From contig CP119308.1 of the NCBI GenBank assembly GCA_029203165.1, positions 1,798,001-1,862,000 on the forward strand: DNA of 64,000 nt, in the 5' to 3' direction. Position 1 is the first letter of the stretch, and each line of letters opens with the position of its first letter. This stretch comes from Candidatus Microbacterium colombiense (GTDB lineage: Bacteria; Actinomycetota; Actinomycetes; Actinomycetales; Microbacteriaceae). The notes beneath the pieces are model-generated. The model searched no databases and had not been told where the DNA came from. It saw only the letters and a list, made by a program, of their open reading frames with translations. The position numbers were made by a program, and so were the translations under genes. This document shows, piece by piece, positions 8,269 to 16,957 of the stretch.

Positions 8269-8985
8269 ATGATGGCGCGTTCCCTCGCCGAACTCGCGGC
8301 GGACGGACAGATCGATGCGGGCTGGGCCGACGCCCTCGCTCCTGTGCAGGGCGTGATCACTGAACTCGGCGATCGACTCCGCGCCGAGCAGGGGGCCGGC
8401 CGTGGCTACCTCCCGGCGGGCGACCACGTGCTCCGCGCCTTCCAGCGACCGCTGTCAGGCGTGCGGGTGCTCATCACCGGGCAGGACCCCTATCCCACAC
8501 CGGGGCATCCGATCGGTCTCTCCTTCGCGGTCGATCGCGACGTGCGCCCGCTGCCGCGGAGTCTCTCGAACATCTACAAGGAGCGCGAGACCGACCTCGG
8601 CATCCCGCCCGCGCCGCACGGCGACCTCACGGCCTGGAGTGACCAGGGTGTGCTGCTGCTCAACCGAGTGCTCACCGTGCAGCCCGGCGCCGCGGCCTCT
8701 CACCGCGGCTGGGGGTGGGAGGCGGTGACCGAGCTCGCGATCCGCACGCTCGTCGCGCGGGACCAGCCGCTCGTCGCGATCCTGTGGGGGAAGGACGCCG
8801 CCAACCTGCAGCCGTTGCTCGGTGATACGCCGGTGATCGCCTCGGCGCACCCCTCACCGCTGTCCGCACGCCGGGGCTTCTTCGGCTCCCGCCCCTTCTC
8901 CCGCGCCAACGCACTCCTGGAGGGACTCGGAGCGGAGCCCGTGGACTGGCGGGTGGAGGGCGAGGCGCTCCGTTCCCTAAGCTGA
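8269..8985 (+). CDS. ung: Uracil-DNA glycosylase, family 1
   Basis: Ung removes uracil from DNA as the first step of base-excision repair. The 238-residue protein carries the water-activating motif GQDPYPTPGHPIGLSF with the catalytic Asp, the uracil-recognition LLLNRVLTV, and the DNA-intercalating loop HPSPLSARRGFFGSRPFS, all intact and in order. Length and motif spacing match family 1 enzymes. It starts with two ATGs (8269, 8272), and either could be used. It follows the SDR gene by 6 bp. Confidence 0.96.
   Translation: MMARSLAELAADGQIDAGWADALAPVQGVITELGDRLRAEQGAGRGYLPAGDHVLRAFQRPLSGVRVLITGQDPYPTPGHPIGLSFAVDRDVRPLPRSLSNIYKERETDLGIPPAPHGDLTAWSDQGVLLLNRVLTVQPGAAASHRGWGWEAVTELAIRTLVARDQPLVAILWGKDAANLQPLLGDTPVIASAHPSPLSARRGFFGSRPFSRANALLEGLGAEPVDWRVEGEALRSLS
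8978..8983 (+). promoter_or_regulatory. -10 box of leaderless GNAT gene
   Basis: TAAGCT sits in the last codons of ung, exactly six bases before ATG 8990. It is the same CTAAGCTGA arrangement as at 2785-2793. Confidence 0.45.
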
Positions 8986-8989
8986 GCGC

Positions 8990-10093
8990 ATGCAGTTCGA
9001 ACCGGGGGACCGTCGCCGTGTCCTTCCGCGTCATCTGCGCCCCGCAGCGCCCGCCGAGGTGTTCGCCTACGCGATCCGCCCGGTGCGGGCGTCGGATCTG
9101 GCTCACGTCCGAGAGATCTACAACCATTTCGTGAGCAACTCCGCGGTCACCCTCGACGAGCGGCGCAGCAGCATCCCTTACTGGCGCGAGAAGTTCGCCC
9201 TGCTCACCCGGCTGGATCTGCCGTTCCTCGTCGCCGTCTCACCGGCCGGGGTCGTGATGGGTTACGCCCTCGCGCAGCCGTGGGCGGGCAAGAACGCCTA
9301 CCGGTACACCGTCGAGGACTCGATCTATCTCGGACCCGGCGCCGGAGGCAAGGGGCTCGGAGCCGCGCTGCTGCAGGCCCTGATCGACGCCTGCGAGCAG
9401 AAGGGCATCCGTGAGATGGTCGCCGTGATCAGCGACAGCGGCGCGGAGGCGTCGATCCGGCTGCACGCGAAGCTCGGCTTCGTCGAGGCCGGGCGCATGG
9501 GCCGCGTCGGCTACAAGTTCGGTCGCGAGCTCGGAACCGTGTACATGCGCCGCGTGCTGCGCCCGAGCGGGCGCTCGTCCCCGAGGCCTGTTCTCGTCGA
9601 GCCGCGGACGTTAGCCGCCGGACGGGATCACGGGGATCGCCGACAGCAGAGCCTTCGTGTACGCATGCTGGGGCCGCAGCAGGACGTCCGACACGGAGCC
9701 CCGCTCGACGACGGCGCCGTCCTTCATCACCACGACCGTGTCGCAGAGGTTCTGCACGACGCCGATGTCATGCGACACCAACACGAGTGTCAGGTCGGTC
9801 GTCCGCCGCAGTTCGATCAGCAGTTCGAGGATCTGTGCGCGCACCGTGACGTCGAGCGCCGACAGCGGCTCGTCGCCGACCAGGATGCGCGGTCGGTGCA
9901 CGATCGCGCGGGCGATCGCGATCCGCTGGCGTTGCCCGCCCGACAACTCGTGCGGGTAGCGCTCGGCCATCTCGGCATCCAGCCCGACCTGCACGAGAAC
10001 CTCGTGGACGCGCGCGCGATGATCGCCCTCGATCCTCAGCGCCCACAGCGGTTCCGCGACGATCTGGGCGGCCGTCATGCGCGGGTCGAGTGA
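8990..10093 (+). CDS. GNAT family N-acetyltransferase with long antisense read-through tail
   Basis: Residues about 26-188 form a PAT/BAR-like GNAT domain: AIRPVRASDLAHVREIYNHFV, the acetyl-CoA binding segment LGPGAGGKGLGAALLQALI, and SDSGAEASIRLHAKLGF before MRRVL. It resembles phosphinothricin acetyltransferase-type enzymes, but the substrate is unknown. The domain ends near 9556, yet no stop appears until 10091-10093. The last 161 codons (9611 onward) are simply the opposite strand of an ABC ATPase gene, with a low-complexity Arg/His/Gln composition. A single extra base between 9560 and 9610 would instead end the protein at TAG 9612. The domain is certain; the 3' end is doubtful. Confidence 0.6.
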   Translation: MQFEPGDRRRVLPRHLRPAAPAEVFAYAIRPVRASDLAHVREIYNHFVSNSAVTLDERRSSIPYWREKFALLTRLDLPFLVAVSPAGVVMGYALAQPWAGKNAYRYTVEDSIYLGPGAGGKGLGAALLQALIDACEQKGIREMVAVISDSGAEASIRLHAKLGFVEAGRMGRVGYKFGRELGTVYMRRVLRPSGRSSPRPVLVEPRTLAAGRDHGDRRQQSLRVRMLGPQQDVRHGAPLDDGAVLHHHDRVAEVLHDADVMRHQHECQVGRPPQFDQQFEDLCAHRDVERRQRLVADQDARSVHDRAGDRDPLALPARQLVRVALGHLGIQPDLHENLVDARAMIALDPQRPQRFRDDLGGRHARVE

Positions 10094-10402
10094 CGCGTAT
10101 GGGTCCTGGAAGACCAGCCCGGTCTCTCGACGCAACCAGTGGAGGGACTTCGCGGATGCGGCGGCATCCACTTTTCGCCCGTCGATGCTGACCGTGCCCG
10201 ACGTCGCACGGTCGAGGCCGAGGAGGAGGCGGATGAGCGTGGACTTGCCCGAACCCGATTCGCCGATGATGCCCACCGAGGAACCGGCGACGACATCGAG
10301 ATCGGTCGGCTGCAGCGCCGTCTGGGTGCGAGTGCGCTCGAAGGTCGACCGCTTCGGCACGAAGAAGTCCCGGCGGAGACCGCGCGCTTCGATCAGGCTC
10401 AT
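9611..10402 (-). CDS. ABC transporter ATP-binding protein, DppF/OppF type
   Basis: A 263-residue ABC ATPase of the dipeptide/oligopeptide/nickel importer class. It has Walker A GESGSGKST, Q-loop FQDPYASLDPRM, signature LSGGQRQR, Walker B ILVGDEPLSALD and H-loop SHD. The conserved FQDPYASLDPR identifies the F subunit that pairs with a D subunit. The ATG at 10402 overlaps the upstream ATPase stop by four bases (ATGA), so translation is coupled. It is the last gene of the five-gene importer operon running from 14533 down to 9611. Its 3' half is overlapped by the antisense tail of the GNAT frame. Confidence 0.93.
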   Translation of the reverse strand: MSLIEARGLRRDFFVPKRSTFERTRTQTALQPTDLDVVAGSSVGIIGESGSGKSTLIRLLLGLDRATSGTVSIDGRKVDAAASAKSLHWLRRETGLVFQDPYASLDPRMTAAQIVAEPLWALRIEGDHRARVHEVLVQVGLDAEMAERYPHELSGGQRQRIAIARAIVHRPRILVGDEPLSALDVTVRAQILELLIELRRTTDLTLVLVSHDIGVVQNLCDTVVVMKDGAVVERGSVSDVLLRPQHAYTKALLSAIPVIPSGG

Positions 10403-11190
10403 CGTTCGCCTCCGTCCGGCCGCCACAGCGTCGCCGTGGCGTCGCGCAGTAGTCCCCGGGTGATCGGCGAGGTCGGCGCCGTGAGCAGATGCTGCACGGA
10501 GGCGGCCTCGACGACACGTCCGTGCTCGAGCACGACGCCCTCGGTCGCGACCTGCGCGAGCACGGCGAGATCATGCGTGATGAACACCAGCGACATGCCC
10601 TGCTCCTCGACCAGAGAGAGCAGCAGCGAGAGGATCTCGGCCTGGATCGTCACGTCGAGGGCGGTGGTCGGTTCGTCGGCGATCAGCAGTTTCGGGCGGC
10701 AGGCCAGCGCCATCGCGATCGCCACGCGCTGGCGTTGGCCCCCGGAGAGCTGATGCGGGTAGCGGTCCACGATCGATTCGGGGTCGGGCAGGCGTACGCG
10801 GGAGGCTTCCGCGATCGCCCGCTCGCGTGCCTCGCGTCGACCGACCTTCTCGTGGATGCGGATCGATTCCGCGATCTGACGTCCGACGGTGCGGATGGGG
10901 TTGAGAGCGGTCCGCGGCTCCTGGAACACGATGCCGATGTCGTCTCCGCGCAGCCTCGCCAGTTCGCGGTCGGGCATGCCGATCAATTCGATGCCGTTCC
11001 AGCGGATGCTCCCGCTCGCGCTGGCACCATCGGGGAGCAACCCGAGAGCGGCCAAGGCTGTCAGCGACTTACCCGAACCCGATTCCCCGATCAGTCCGAG
11101 ACGCGCGCCGTCGGGTACCTCGAAGGAGATGCCGTCGACCACGCGCCGTCCGTCGATCGTGATCACCAGGTCTTGCACGGAGAGCGTCAT
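10399..11190 (-). CDS. ABC transporter ATP-binding protein, DppD/OppD type
   Basis: A 263-residue ABC ATPase, the D-type partner of the following gene. It has Walker A GESGSGKS, Q-loop VFQEPRTALNPIRTVGRQI (the EPxxxLNP form typical of D subunits), signature LSGGQRQR, Walker B LLIADEPTTALD and THD. The start at ATG 11190 is supported by a four-base ATGA overlap with the upstream permease gene; the open frame extends further but is non-homologous there. The two ATPases form the energising heterodimer of a peptide- or metal-type importer in the cytoplasmic membrane. Confidence 0.93.
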   Translation of the reverse strand: MTLSVQDLVITIDGRRVVDGISFEVPDGARLGLIGESGSGKSLTALAALGLLPDGASASGSIRWNGIELIGMPDRELARLRGDDIGIVFQEPRTALNPIRTVGRQIAESIRIHEKVGRREARERAIAEASRVRLPDPESIVDRYPHQLSGGQRQRVAIAMALACRPKLLIADEPTTALDVTIQAEILSLLLSLVEEQGMSLVFITHDLAVLAQVATEGVVLEHGRVVEAASVQHLLTAPTSPITRGLLRDATATLWRPDGGER

Positions 11191-12056
11191 GCGACCACCG
11201 CCGGGGTGTGGATCTCGGCGGCGCGGTGGCGCAGCGTCGGATCGGTCGCCTCGCGCAGGCCGTCGCCGAGCAGATTGAGCGCCAGGACCGTGAGCGTGAT
11301 CGTGAGACCGGGCCAGATGACCGACAGGGGATGCACGCCGATGTAGCGCTGCAGATCGGCGAGGAGGATTCCCCAGCTCGGCTCGACCACGGAGGCACCG
11401 AATCCGAGATAGGACAGACCGGCCTCGGCGAGCACGGCCACGGCCATCGACCACGAGAGCTGCACGATGAACACCGGTGCGACGTTGGGGAGCAGATGAC
11501 GCATCAGGCTCTGCGACGGCGTGAGCCCGGACGCGCGCGCGGCGAGCACGAAATCGCTCTGCTGCACGCGCCGTAGTTCGGGTCGCGTGACACGGGCGAT
11601 GTTCACGCCGAACCCGATGCCGACAGCCCAGATCACCACCCAGAGCGACCCGCCCCAGACCGACGAGATCATCATGGCGATCAGCAGGACGGGGAACGCG
11701 ATCAGGATGTCGACCAACACCGCGACGGTCTCGCGCAGCCAGCGCGCGGTGAGCGCGCCCAGGGCTGCCAGGCTGATGCCGACGACCGTGGCCACCACTC
11801 CGGCGCCGACGCTGACGAACACCGTGGTTCGCGCTCCCGCCATGATCAGGCTGAGGATGTCACGGCCGGTGTCGTCGGTTCCGAGCAGATGCGGCCAGCT
11901 CGGCGGGAGCCAGCGGTCGCCGATGTTCGAGGACTGCGGGTCGAAGGGCGTCCAGAAGAGCGAGACGAGAGCGGTCAACGCGACGATCGCGACGACGATC
12001 ACTCCGAAGCGGCCGGTGGCGGTCGCCCAGAGCCTGCCGAGAACGCGGGGGATCAT
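11187..12056 (-). CDS. ABC transporter permease, DppC/OppC type
   Basis: The 289-residue membrane protein has an N-terminal helix followed by a long external loop ending in HLLGTDDTGRDILS, the conserved DppC-type sequence, then about five more helices. The EAA coupling motif is in the region of LAARASGLTPSQSLMRHLLPN, where it contacts the ATPase. LSYLGFG is another family hallmark. It overlaps both neighbours by four bases (ATGA). With the DppB-type gene it forms the membrane channel of the importer. Confidence 0.92.
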   Translation of the reverse strand: MIPRVLGRLWATATGRFGVIVVAIVALTALVSLFWTPFDPQSSNIGDRWLPPSWPHLLGTDDTGRDILSLIMAGARTTVFVSVGAGVVATVVGISLAALGALTARWLRETVAVLVDILIAFPVLLIAMMISSVWGGSLWVVIWAVGIGFGVNIARVTRPELRRVQQSDFVLAARASGLTPSQSLMRHLLPNVAPVFIVQLSWSMAVAVLAEAGLSYLGFGASVVEPSWGILLADLQRYIGVHPLSVIWPGLTITLTVLALNLLGDGLREATDPTLRHRAAEIHTPAVVA

Positions 12057-13003
12057 GCGGCCTCCCTCTGCCGGGGGTCGATCGCGCGGTGCAGCAGATC
12101 AACGAGGAAGCCGATGACCAGCACGAAGCCGGTGAGCACCAGCAACTCGCTCTGCACCTTGATGAGGTCGCGGGTGCCGACATCGGCCACGAGCATCCGC
12201 CCGATGCCGGGGAGCGTGAACAACTGCTCGATCACCACGGAACCGACGATGATGCCGGCGATCTGCAGACCCAGCACGGTGATGATCGACAGCCCCACAG
12301 CGGGGATGCCGTGCTGGATCAGCGCTCGCGTGCGGGTGAGGCCCTTGGCCGCGGCGGTGCGCACGAAGTCCTGCCCGGCGGCCTGCAGCGTCGCACTGCG
12401 CACGAAACGCATGAGCATGGCTCCTTCGACGATGCCGATCGTCAGAGCGGGGAGCAGGAGCGCCTCGATGGCCCTGCCCGGGGTCGACCATCCGGTGCGG
12501 GGAAACCCCTGCGGGGGCAACCAGCCCAGCCAGACGGAGAACACGACGATGAGCATCATGCCGGCCCAGACCACGGGGACCGCGGCCAGCGCCTGTGCGC
12601 CGACGCTCAGCGCCGTGCCGCCGCGACGACCCCGCAGCAGTGCGGCCATGATTCCGAACGGCACGGCGATGAGCACGGCGATCAGGAGGGACAGGATGCC
12701 GAGCGGCACCGTGACCTGCGCCTTGAGGAACAGCTCTTCACCGACCGACGCACCCGACAGGAGCGAGGTGCCGAGATCGCCTCGGAAGATCCCGCCGATC
12801 CAGTCGGTGTACTGGGTGAGGAGAGGCTGATTCAGCCCGAGCGACTCCCGCAAGGCGTCGACCTCGGCCGGCGAGGCCTGGGTGCCGGCGATCAGTTGTG
12901 CGACATCGCCGGGGAAGACGCGCAGCGTGAGGAAGATGAGCGCGCTCGACACGAGGAGCCCTGCGATCAGCAGGGCTCCTCGGACGAGCGCGTAGCGGAG
13001 CAC
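12053..13003 (-). CDS. ABC transporter permease, DppB/OppB type
   Basis: A 316-residue membrane protein beginning with a hydrophobic helix, then RVFPGDVAQLIAG and LRESLGLNQPLLTQYTDWIGGIFRGDLGTSL, the standard DppB periplasmic loop. The EAA motif is near RTAAAKGLTRTRALIQHGI, and QLFTLPGIGRML is the conserved C-terminal block. It lies 18 bp downstream of the substrate-binding protein gene and overlaps the DppC-type gene by four bases. Confidence 0.92.
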   Translation of the reverse strand: MLRYALVRGALLIAGLLVSSALIFLTLRVFPGDVAQLIAGTQASPAEVDALRESLGLNQPLLTQYTDWIGGIFRGDLGTSLLSGASVGEELFLKAQVTVPLGILSLLIAVLIAVPFGIMAALLRGRRGGTALSVGAQALAAVPVVWAGMMLIVVFSVWLGWLPPQGFPRTGWSTPGRAIEALLLPALTIGIVEGAMLMRFVRSATLQAAGQDFVRTAAAKGLTRTRALIQHGIPAVGLSIITVLGLQIAGIIVGSVVIEQLFTLPGIGRMLVADVGTRDLIKVQSELLVLTGFVLVIGFLVDLLHRAIDPRQREAA

Positions 13004-13021
13004 GGAGTCGGGGGCCGGTTC

Positions 13022-14533
13022 TTACTTCTCGGCCGAGACGACGACGCCCGCGAGGTTGATGCGTGAGTTGATCGAATCCTCGGGGAAGCCCGAGACGATC
13101 GGGCTCACCGCGGTGATGGTCTCACCGTTGTAGAGCCAGTCCGCCGCGTGGTCCTCCGACACGATGCGCGCCGCCTTCGCGAGCAGGTCCGCCGCCTTGT
13201 CGGGGTCGACCTCTGCCTGCGCCTGCGTGTAGAGGTCCTGCACCTCGGTGTTGTCGTAGCCGAAGTAGTAGTCCGGGTTGGCGAAGTTGCCGAAGTCGCG
13301 CGGCTCGACGTGCAGCACGAAGCTCAGGTCGTAGTCGTGGTTCGTGTAGACGTCTTCGAGCCAGGTCGGGAATTCCACCGCGTTGACGTCGAGGGTCACG
13401 CCGACCTTGTTGAAGTCGGAGATGAGTACCTTGGGCACGGTGGTGCCGTAGAACGACGGGATGGTGAGGGTCAACTCGAGGTCTTCCTGACCGGCCTCGG
13501 CCAGCAGTGACTTCGCCTTCTCGGGGTCGTAGGAGATCACGTCGGAGAGGTCCTCGTAGCCCGGGTCGAGCTCGGGGATCGGGCCGAACAGGGTGGTACC
13601 GGCGCCGACGGCTTCGATGAGTGCCTCGTGATCGATGGCGAGGCGCAGGGCCTCACGCACGCGCACGTCGTCGAGGGGAGCCTTCTGGTTGTTGAAGGCC
13701 AGCGTCGCCTTGTCGGTCGTGCGACCCTTCGTGAGGGTGAAGTCGCCCTCGAGCTGCGACGCCAGGTTCGGGTCGACGGCGGTGAGCACGTCGACGTCTC
13801 CGGCGATGGCGGCGTTGACGCCGGCCGTGAAGTCAGGGATGTACTGGAACTCGACCTCGGCCACTCCGGCCTTGTCGCCCCAGTAGTCGTCGTTGCGCGC
13901 GAACGTGATGGTGCTGCCCTTGTTCCATCGCGTGAGGGTGAAGGGACCGGTGCCGTTCTCAGCGGTCTTCAGGTCGGTGCTGTCGCCCTTCTTGAATACG
14001 AGGCCCGCGGGTCCCGTCAGCGCGAACAGGAAGTTCTGATTCGGCTCCGAGAGCACGATCTCGACGGTGGTCGCGTCCGGCGCAGTGATCGAGGCGACGG
14101 AGGCGAACTCCGCGTTGCCCTGCACAGTGGCATCGGTGCGGACGGTCTCGTACGACGCCACGACATCAGCCGAGGTCAGTGCCGTCCCGTCGTGGAACGC
14201 CAGCGCGTCGTTGAGCGTGAAGGTGTAGGTGAGGCCGTCGGAGGAGACTTCGTAGTCCGAGGCGAGCCGGCCTTCGATCTCGTTGTCCTGCGTGCGGGTG
14301 ACGAGCCCTTCGTAGATGTTGTCGATCAGGATCTGCTCGATCGCGGCTCCGCTCGTGTGGCGGATGTCGAGGTTGGTGGGCTCGAGCACGAGACCCACGT
14401 GCAGCGTGGCATCGGGGTCAGGCGTGCCGGTGGACGTGGCGGCGGGCTCAGGGGTGCCGGAGCAGGCGCTGAGGATCACGGCGGAGGCCGCGAGCGCGGA
14501 TATCAGCGCGAGACGACGGGTACGACGGAACAT
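13022..14533 (-). CDS. ABC transporter substrate-binding lipoprotein, SBP family 5
   Basis: The 503-residue exported lipoprotein captures the substrate for the importer encoded downstream. An RR-containing n-region and hydrophobic core lead to the lipobox LSAC, with the lipidated Cys at about residue 24. The mature part has family 5 features: LDIRHTSGAAIEQILIDNIYEGL, YTFTLNDALAFHDGTALTSADV, and the later VREALRLAIDHEALI. ATG 14533 is preferred over 14539 because GAGAGGAA lies at proper distance before it. Family 5 proteins bind peptides, nickel chelates, sugars or other compounds, and this one gives no specific clue. Confidence 0.92.
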   Translation of the reverse strand: MFRRTRRLALISALAASAVILSACSGTPEPAATSTGTPDPDATLHVGLVLEPTNLDIRHTSGAAIEQILIDNIYEGLVTRTQDNEIEGRLASDYEVSSDGLTYTFTLNDALAFHDGTALTSADVVASYETVRTDATVQGNAEFASVASITAPDATTVEIVLSEPNQNFLFALTGPAGLVFKKGDSTDLKTAENGTGPFTLTRWNKGSTITFARNDDYWGDKAGVAEVEFQYIPDFTAGVNAAIAGDVDVLTAVDPNLASQLEGDFTLTKGRTTDKATLAFNNQKAPLDDVRVREALRLAIDHEALIEAVGAGTTLFGPIPELDPGYEDLSDVISYDPEKAKSLLAEAGQEDLELTLTIPSFYGTTVPKVLISDFNKVGVTLDVNAVEFPTWLEDVYTNHDYDLSFVLHVEPRDFGNFANPDYYFGYDNTEVQDLYTQAQAEVDPDKAADLLAKAARIVSEDHAADWLYNGETITAVSPIVSGFPEDSINSRINLAGVVVSAEK

Positions 14534-14578
14534 GGACATTTCCTCTCGGTGCGGCAGGTGCTGTGTGCCGGTGGGACG

Positions 14579-14584
14579 AGCCTA
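14579..14584 (-). promoter_or_regulatory. -10 box of the peptide-type ABC importer operon
   Basis: On the minus strand TAGGCT stands about 45 bases before ATG 14533. This implies a short leader that carries the GAGAGGAA ribosome site. No good -35 is visible. Confidence 0.3.
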
Positions 14585-14626
14585 GGGATCAGTGGTCGGG
14601 GTGCGGGTCGGGGGTGGAACGGAACG

Positions 14627-15553
14627 TCACAATCCCGCCAGGGAGAGGCGGGAGGCGATCTGGCCGGCGAGTTCGCGCGGTGCGGTCTCCTGCACGTTGT
14701 GCGTGGCATCCACGACGATGACCTGAGCCGACGGGACGCGGCGCTGGAATTCATCGGCGTCGGCGGCGCTCACGAATCCGCGCTCCGCGCGCACGAGTGT
14801 GAGGGGAGCGGTGACGCCGGCCAGGTCGTCCCAGCCGGTCTCGTGGAGCACGGACGGCGCGGTCTCGGATCCAACGTCATGGGCGGCAAGCGCCTGCGCG
14901 GCGAGATGGGCGAAGTGGTGCTTCCACTCGACCCGTCCGTCCGGCCGCACGCGGGTGTTGAGGAAGACGCCCCGCTCCGTCTCGGGACGGGTGCCTCCGA
15001 AGCCGAGGGAGATCGCCTTGTCCACGAGCTCGTCGCGCGTGGCGAAGTCGGTGGGGCCGGCGTAGAACTCCCGCAGGGCCGCGGGGCCTGCGCTCACGTC
15101 GATTCCCGGGGTGATGTCCACCACGATCAGGCCCGCGACGAGGTCGGGCCGCGCTGCGGCCAGCGCGGCACCCGTCAGACCTCCGAGCGACTGTCCGACG
15201 ACCAGCTGTGGGGATGACGTCCACGCATCGAGGGCCGCGGCGACGTCGGCGGCGAGCGTGCGGGGGGAGTAGTCGCGATCCGCGCGCCACGAGGAGTCCC
15301 CGTGACCGGCGAGATCGATGGCGAGCAGAGGCCGTCCGAGTGCGAGGGAGGTGGTGTCCCACGTGTGGGCGTTGAGGCCTGCACCGTGGAGCAGGGTGAC
15401 CTGGGGCTCGTCGGTGCCGAATCGCAGGGCACTCAGTGCGCGACCGTCGGGGAGCGGGAGAGTCAGGCGCTCCACTGTCGGAAGGGGTGCGCCCAGCGCA
15501 TCGGCCTGTGCGGGAAGATAGCTGAACTCAGAGATGTCGATCGCCACGTGCAT
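14627..15553 (-). CDS. Alpha/beta hydrolase
   Basis: The 308-residue alpha/beta hydrolase has LLHGAGLNAHTWD (oxyanion HG), AIDLAGHGDSSW, and the nucleophile elbow GQSLGG. The catalytic His is in DATHNVQE near the C-terminus. The central cap region (about residues 160-220) has no specific feature that fixes a substrate. The ATG at 15553 was chosen because hydrolase-like sequence begins there and the upstream codons are unrelated. It lies 93 bp upstream of the importer lipoprotein start on the same strand. It may belong to that transcription unit or be separate, because a -10 box sits in the gap. Confidence 0.85.
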   Translation of the reverse strand: MHVAIDISEFSYLPAQADALGAPLPTVERLTLPLPDGRALSALRFGTDEPQVTLLHGAGLNAHTWDTTSLALGRPLLAIDLAGHGDSSWRADRDYSPRTLAADVAAALDAWTSSPQLVVGQSLGGLTGAALAAARPDLVAGLIVVDITPGIDVSAGPAALREFYAGPTDFATRDELVDKAISLGFGGTRPETERGVFLNTRVRPDGRVEWKHHFAHLAAQALAAHDVGSETAPSVLHETGWDDLAGVTAPLTLVRAERGFVSAADADEFQRRVPSAQVIVVDATHNVQETAPRELAGQIASRLSLAGL

Positions 15554-15724
15554 ATTCTGCTCCCGATCCGCAGCACTCGGGAAATGCGGGATCAAGATGA
15601 CAAACTAAGTCCTCATGTTTAGAAGCGTTTTGTTCATGTCTTGCGAATTTTGATTGTCGTTTCGCATTTCAGCCGGAAACGAGCGGAGCGATCAAAGGTG
15701 CCGCTCGCCGAATATCATGGAGCC
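15554..15724. promoter_or_regulatory. AT-rich divergent intergenic region
   Basis: This 171-bp gap between two divergent genes is visibly AT-rich compared with everything around it, especially 15590-15680. It contains a TGCGAA (15642-15647)/TTCGCA (15661-15666) inverted repeat and the -10 box of the AhpD-like gene at 15713. I see no coding sequence in it. Confidence 0.4.
15713..15718 (+). promoter_or_regulatory. -10 box of leaderless AhpD-like gene
   Basis: TATCAT followed by six bases and ATG 15725. It decides the start in favour of 15725 over a longer frame opening at 15641. Confidence 0.5.
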
Positions 15725-16225
15725 ATGAGCGAGACGCGAGTGCACCTGTCCAAGACCGAGCCGGCCGCGTATCAGGCGCTGGACGCGTTCTCGCGGACTG
15801 TCGGTGAGATCTGCGCGGCCAACGGCATCGACGAGCGGTTGAAGGAGCTCGTCATGATCCACTGCTCCCAGCTGAACGGCTGCGCATTCTGCGCGCGCAT
15901 CCACGTCGATCGCGCGCTCGCCGCCGGCGTCGACACCGACACGCTGACTCAGATCCCTGCCTGGCGCGAGAGCGGCGTGTTCAGCGAGCGCGAGCGCGCC
16001 GCCCTCGAACTCGCCGAGGCGTTCACCTTCATCTCCGAAGAGGGCGTATCGGACGAGGTGTATGACACGGTCGGGAGCGTGTTCACCGAGAAGGAGTACG
16101 CCGCGCTCAGCTGGGCCTGCGTCTCGATCAACGCGTTCAACAGGATCGTGATCGCCGGTCGCTACCCGGTGCCCCCGCGCGCACCCCAGGGTGACGCGAA
16201 GGCTGCTGCGCAGGCGTCCGCATGA
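15725..16225 (+). CDS. Carboxymuconolactone decarboxylase/AhpD-family protein
   Basis: A 166-residue protein of the AhpD-like alkylhydroperoxidase superfamily. The redox motif is CAFCARIH, giving Cys53, Cys56 and His60 in the C-x2-C-x3-H pattern, preceded by the KELVMIHCSQLNG helix. The family includes peroxidase-type enzymes reduced through the CxxC pair. This gene lacks the full AhpD proton relay context that I could verify, so peroxide reduction is an inference. The stop overlaps the start of the tyrosine phosphatase gene by four bases (ATGA), so the two are a coupled pair. Confidence 0.85.
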   Translation: MSETRVHLSKTEPAAYQALDAFSRTVGEICAANGIDERLKELVMIHCSQLNGCAFCARIHVDRALAAGVDTDTLTQIPAWRESGVFSERERAALELAEAFTFISEEGVSDEVYDTVGSVFTEKEYAALSWACVSINAFNRIVIAGRYPVPPRAPQGDAKAAAQASA

Positions 16226-16938
16226 CGATCCTCGACATCGACGGCGTCAACAACGTCCGCGACGTCGGTGGCATCCCGACATCGGATGGCGGCCGCATCC
16301 GCTCAGGTGTCCTGCTGCGCTCCGGTCAGCTCTCGGGCGCGACGGCGCAGGGCGCTGCGGCGTTGCGGGACCGAGTGCGACGCATCGTCGATCTCCGCGA
16401 TGGCGAGGAGGTCGCCGCCGAACCGTCGGAGATCATCGGTCCGGAGACGACGCATCTACCGCTGTTCCTGGGGTCCGTGCGATCGTTCTTCGAGGCCGAC
16501 ACCAGCCTCGACGACCTCTATCTGCACCTGCTCGAGGAGAGCAGTGAGCGGCTCGTCGACGCGATTCGGATCATCGCCGCCGGAGAGCCCACCCTCGTGC
16601 ACTGCACGGTCGGCAAAGACCGCACGGGAGTGACCGTGGCGCTGGCGCTCGCGGCCGTGGGGGCTGATCGTGACGCAGTGATCGCCGACTACGCCTTGAC
16701 CGAGTCGCAGCTTCCTGCCCAGCGATCCCAGCGCATCGTCGCCTACCTGCAGGCGCAGCACCCGGAGGCGGTTCACGCGATCGCGCTCGCCACGCAGTCG
16801 CCCGCTCCCGTGATGCGGCAGCTGCTGGAGCAGATCGACGCGCGGTGGGGATCTGCGGCTGACTATCTCCGCGCGCATGGGTTGACGGATGCTGAATTGA
16901 GGGGGCTCGTCGCCGCTCTCGTCGAGCCCGCGGAGTAG
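16222..16938 (+). CDS. Tyrosine-protein phosphatase, PtpB-like
   Basis: The 238-residue protein has the active-site P-loop HCTVGKDRTG, with Cys128 as nucleophile and Arg134 binding phosphate. NVRDVGGIPTSDGGRIRSGVLLRSGQL, spanning about residues 11-37, is the typical N-terminal block of the bacterial PtpB/IphP group of tyrosine and phosphoinositide phosphatases. The lysine in the loop (GKDRTG) is typical of enzymes that can also act on phosphoinositides. It is translationally coupled to the AhpD-like gene. The physiological substrate is unknown. Confidence 0.88.
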   Translation: MTILDIDGVNNVRDVGGIPTSDGGRIRSGVLLRSGQLSGATAQGAAALRDRVRRIVDLRDGEEVAAEPSEIIGPETTHLPLFLGSVRSFFEADTSLDDLYLHLLEESSERLVDAIRIIAAGEPTLVHCTVGKDRTGVTVALALAAVGADRDAVIADYALTESQLPAQRSQRIVAYLQAQHPEAVHAIALATQSPAPVMRQLLEQIDARWGSAADYLRAHGLTDAELRGLVAALVEPAE

Positions 16939-16957
16939 TCGCCCAAAACATCCCGAG

